NCBI GenBank assembly: GCA_902799555.1
Contig: CADCBB010000009.1
Span: 34,105-98,104, forward strand
Direction of reading: 5' to 3'
Origin: an uncultured Bacteroidales bacterium
Lineage (GTDB): Bacteria > Bacteroidota > Bacteroidia > Bacteroidales > Paludibacteraceae
Length of the DNA stretch: 64,000 bases
Both the position numbers and the translations under genes were made by a program. Each line of letters opens with the position of its first letter. Position 1 is the stretch's first letter. The notes under the pieces were generated by a model. It had not been told where the DNA came from and did no database searches. It worked only from the letters and a program-made list of their open reading frames with translations. Below are positions 62,539-64,000 of this stretch, piece by piece.

Positions 62539-62705
62539 GTGCTTCGCACGTTAAATGGTTAAAATGGTGCTACGCACGTTAAATGGTTAAGATGGTGTCT
62601 TCGACACGTTCATTTTCTTGCTGCATAGTAACGTCACGCAGTGACCATTTTAACTGTTTAACGTCACGCAGTGACCATCTTAACGCTTTAACGCGATGAA
62701 GTCGC
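62539..62705. repeat. Repeat-hairpin array B (moxR-DUF58 gap)
   Basis: The architecture matches 50542-50702. The hairpins are GTGC-ttc-GCAC (62539-62549), GTGC-tac-GCAC (62567-62577), GTGTC-ttc-GACAC (62595-62607), GTCAC-gca-GTGAC (62633-62645), the same again (62663-62675) and GCGAT-gaa-GTCGC (62693-62705). They alternate with 18-mers at 62550 and 62578 (forward), a degenerate middle, and 62645 and 62675 (inverted). The 18-mer at 62550-62567 is identical to that at 50589-50606. It interrupts the bat operon just after moxR. Confidence 0.85.
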
Positions 62706-62706
62706 C

Positions 62707-63618
62707 TTAAGGAACTTGAACTGTGTTCAATACTTCCGTAATGATATCCTCCGTCGTGATATTATTGGCTTCAGCCTCGTAGGTCAGACCAATACGATGA
62801 CGCAGCACGTCGTAACATACGGCACGTACATCTTCCGGCGTGACGTAGCCTCTCCTATGTATAAACGCGTACGCGCGCGCAGCTTTGGCGAGATTGATCG
62901 AAGCACGCGGACTACCGCCGAAGGCGATCATCTGCTTGAGGTCCTTGAGACCGTACTCTTCGGGGTTGCGGGTAGCAAAGACGATATCAACGATGTATTT
63001 CTCGATCTTCTCGTCCAGGTACACTTCCTCTACGATCTTACGCGCTTTGATGATATCGGCGGTACTCAAGATCGGCAGCACCGTCTTCTTCTCGGAAGCG
63101 ATGTTCTGACGAATGATGGCCTGCTCTTCTTCTTTCTTCGGATAGCCGATGACCACTTTCAGCATGAAACGGTCGGTTTGCGCCTCGGGCAGGGGGTAGG
63201 TACCTTCTTGCTCAATCGGGTTCTGGGTAGCGAGTACCAGGAACGGATCATCGAGCTTGAAAGTCTGCTCACCGATCGTCACTTGGCGTTCCTGCATGGC
63301 TTCGAGCAATGCGCTTTGCACTTTCGCCGGCGCACGGTTGATCTCATCTGCCAACACAAAATTAGCGAAGATAGGACCACGTTTGATCTTAAACTCTTCG
63401 CTCTTCTGGGAATAGATCTGCGTACCGAGTACGTCGGCAGGCAACAGATCCGGGGTGAATTGAATACGACTGAAATTAGCTTTGATGAGGTCGCTTAAGG
63501 TCTTGATAGCGAGGGTTTTTGCCAAACCCGGCACGCCTTCCAACAATATGTGCCCGTCGCTCAACAGACCAATAAGCAAACTCTCTACCAGGTGCTTCCA
63601 CGCGCTCTTGAAGTTCAC
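62707..63618 (-). CDS. moxR: MoxR-type AAA+ ATPase, N-terminus disrupted
   Basis: This protein has 303 residues in the visible frame. The Walker A is HILLEGVPGLAKTLAIKTLS, the Walker B NFVLADEINRAPAKVQSALL, and sensor and C-terminal lid motifs are intact to the end. The frame opens with a chance GTG. The natural start is the ATG at 63640 (MQNPVDIRELQERVEA). That reading breaks after 16 residues because about 20 codons that normally precede HLVESLLIGLLSDG are missing and the frame shifts. This is either a recent deletion or an assembly error. It is the first gene of the Bat operon. Confidence 0.85.
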   Translation of the reverse strand: MNFKSAWKHLVESLLIGLLSDGHILLEGVPGLAKTLAIKTLSDLIKANFSRIQFTPDLLPADVLGTQIYSQKSEEFKIKRGPIFANFVLADEINRAPAKVQSALLEAMQERQVTIGEQTFKLDDPFLVLATQNPIEQEGTYPLPEAQTDRFMLKVVIGYPKKEEEQAIIRQNIASEKKTVLPILSTADIIKARKIVEEVYLDEKIEKYIVDIVFATRNPEEYGLKDLKQMIAFGGSPRASINLAKAARAYAFIHRRGYVTPEDVRAVCYDVLRHRIGLTYEAEANNITTEDIITEVLNTVQVP

Positions 63619-63708
63619 GAATATCCACTGGATTTTGCATAGTATAATGTAATTATAAATTTCGCTATACCATCCTATGCAAAAATCGTGCCATAAGTAA
63701 TAAAAACA

Positions 63709-63737
63709 GAAAAATCGCCCGAAATGAGCGATTTTTT
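63709..63737. terminator. Terminator between the right-edge small ORF and moxR
   Basis: AAAATCGC / GCGATTTT arms with a 9-nt loop and a T-run on each side. It is nearly identical to 39279-39305. Confidence 0.65.
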
Positions 63738-63787
63738 CTATCTTGTATTCTGACGCGTGAGAAACTTATAAGGATAATGCGCGAGCA

Positions 63788-63913
63788 TCAGGCGATGTAC
63801 TCATATACGGGAATACGATACTCCTGTAACTCCTCGCTTTGCACGCGCTTGAATTCGTACAAACGATTACCTCTTTTTGTAGTAGGTTCTTTTGTGCTAA
63901 TTAACGTTCCCAT
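63788..63913 (-). CDS. Small 41-residue protein
   Basis: MGTLISTKEPTTKRGNRLYE is followed by FKRVQSEELQEYRIPVYEYI-A. It has a strong promoter at 63938-63968 25 nt upstream of the ATG and a terminator about 50 nt after the stop, so it is a complete small transcription unit. It is basic in the first half and acidic in the second. No family was recognised. Confidence 0.5.
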   Translation of the reverse strand: MGTLISTKEPTTKRGNRLYEFKRVQSEELQEYRIPVYEYIA

Positions 63914-63937
63914 ACCCAATAGATTTTAAATTCGCTG

Positions 63938-63968
63938 CAAAGGTACAACAAAAAAATGACATATGCAA
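63938..63968 (-). promoter_or_regulatory. Promoter of the right-edge small ORF, overlapping a terminator
   Basis: On the minus strand, TTGCATATGTCATT (63968-63955), a 9-nt gap, then TACCTTTG (63945-63938). The box is also the right arm of a GGCATATGC..GCATATGTC hairpin followed by T residues, a likely terminator for a gene beyond the window. Confidence 0.7.
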
Positions 63969-64000
63969 GCATATGCCATTCTTTTGGCGATTTTTTTTCG

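Overview
The window comes from a member of Bacteroidota, almost certainly order Bacteroidales. The evidence is the promoter type (a -7 box TAnnTTTG with a TTG-type -33 box) seen about twenty times. It is supported by a three-subunit fumarate reductase/succinate dehydrogenase of the Bacteroides kind, the order porQ-cmk-ispH-pfkA, a PPi-dependent phosphofructokinase, a complete Bat (aerotolerance) operon, a starch-binding GH77 glucanotransferase and proteins that look like type IX secretion cargo. Genus cannot be fixed from the sequence alone.

Layout. 0-3.5 kb is an accessory island: a toxin-antitoxin pair, a serine recombinase of the DNA-invertase type, a DUF1016/PDDEXK nuclease whose coding sequence carries three hairpins, flanking direct repeats and a candidate small RNA. 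3.5-6.4 kb holds a helix-hairpin-helix outer-membrane protein and a flippase-like membrane protein, divergent from one shared palindromic promoter. 6.4-18.8 kb is central metabolism: malQ, then pfkA, ispH, cmk and porQ on the minus strand, frdCAB on the plus strand, and pfp. 18.8-27.9 kb is accessory: three small unknown genes, a truncated nucleotidase, a B-repeat surface protein broken by two out-of-frame deletions, a structured leader RNA between inverted repeats, and a Ser/Thr kinase divergent from a small partner gene. 27.9-39.2 kb is housekeeping: ispG, tRNA-Lys, htrA, leuS, tkt, two uncharacterised genes, serS, rpmA and rplU. 39.2-47.3 kb is accessory again: a frameshifted gene, a small peptide, a discoidin-type secreted protein, an AAA/DUF4143 ATPase, an AraC-type regulator with a G8 tract that puts it out of frame, and a large unknown membrane protein. 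47.3-53.4 kb holds mgtC-like, BI-1-like and the rimP-nusA-infB operon. 53.4-63.7 kb holds a lipoprotein and the moxR-DUF58-(TM protein)-batA-methyltransferase-batBC-batD-batE operon. The right edge has one small conserved-looking ORF.

How it works together. The pfkA and pfp genes give two alternative phosphofructokinases, while frdCAB is the membrane step of fumarate respiration or succinate production. IspG and IspH are the two last Fe-S steps of the MEP isoprenoid pathway. PorQ implies type IX secretion, and two secreted proteins here share a C-terminal pattern that could be its sorting signal.

The most unusual features are non-coding. (1) Two 160-167 bp elements alternate five 18-bp repeats with six different small perfect hairpins and reverse orientation in the middle. 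(2) The promoters share a rigid 14-nt box / 9-nt gap / 8-nt box geometry, and two of them are exactly symmetrical bidirectional promoters. (3) A/T-rich 7-8 nt microrepeats recur between genes and inside genes, where they encode parts of signal peptides. Several highly conserved genes (rplU/rpmA, moxR, the B-repeat gene) show short out-of-frame deletions, so assembly error has to be excluded before biology is inferred from them.
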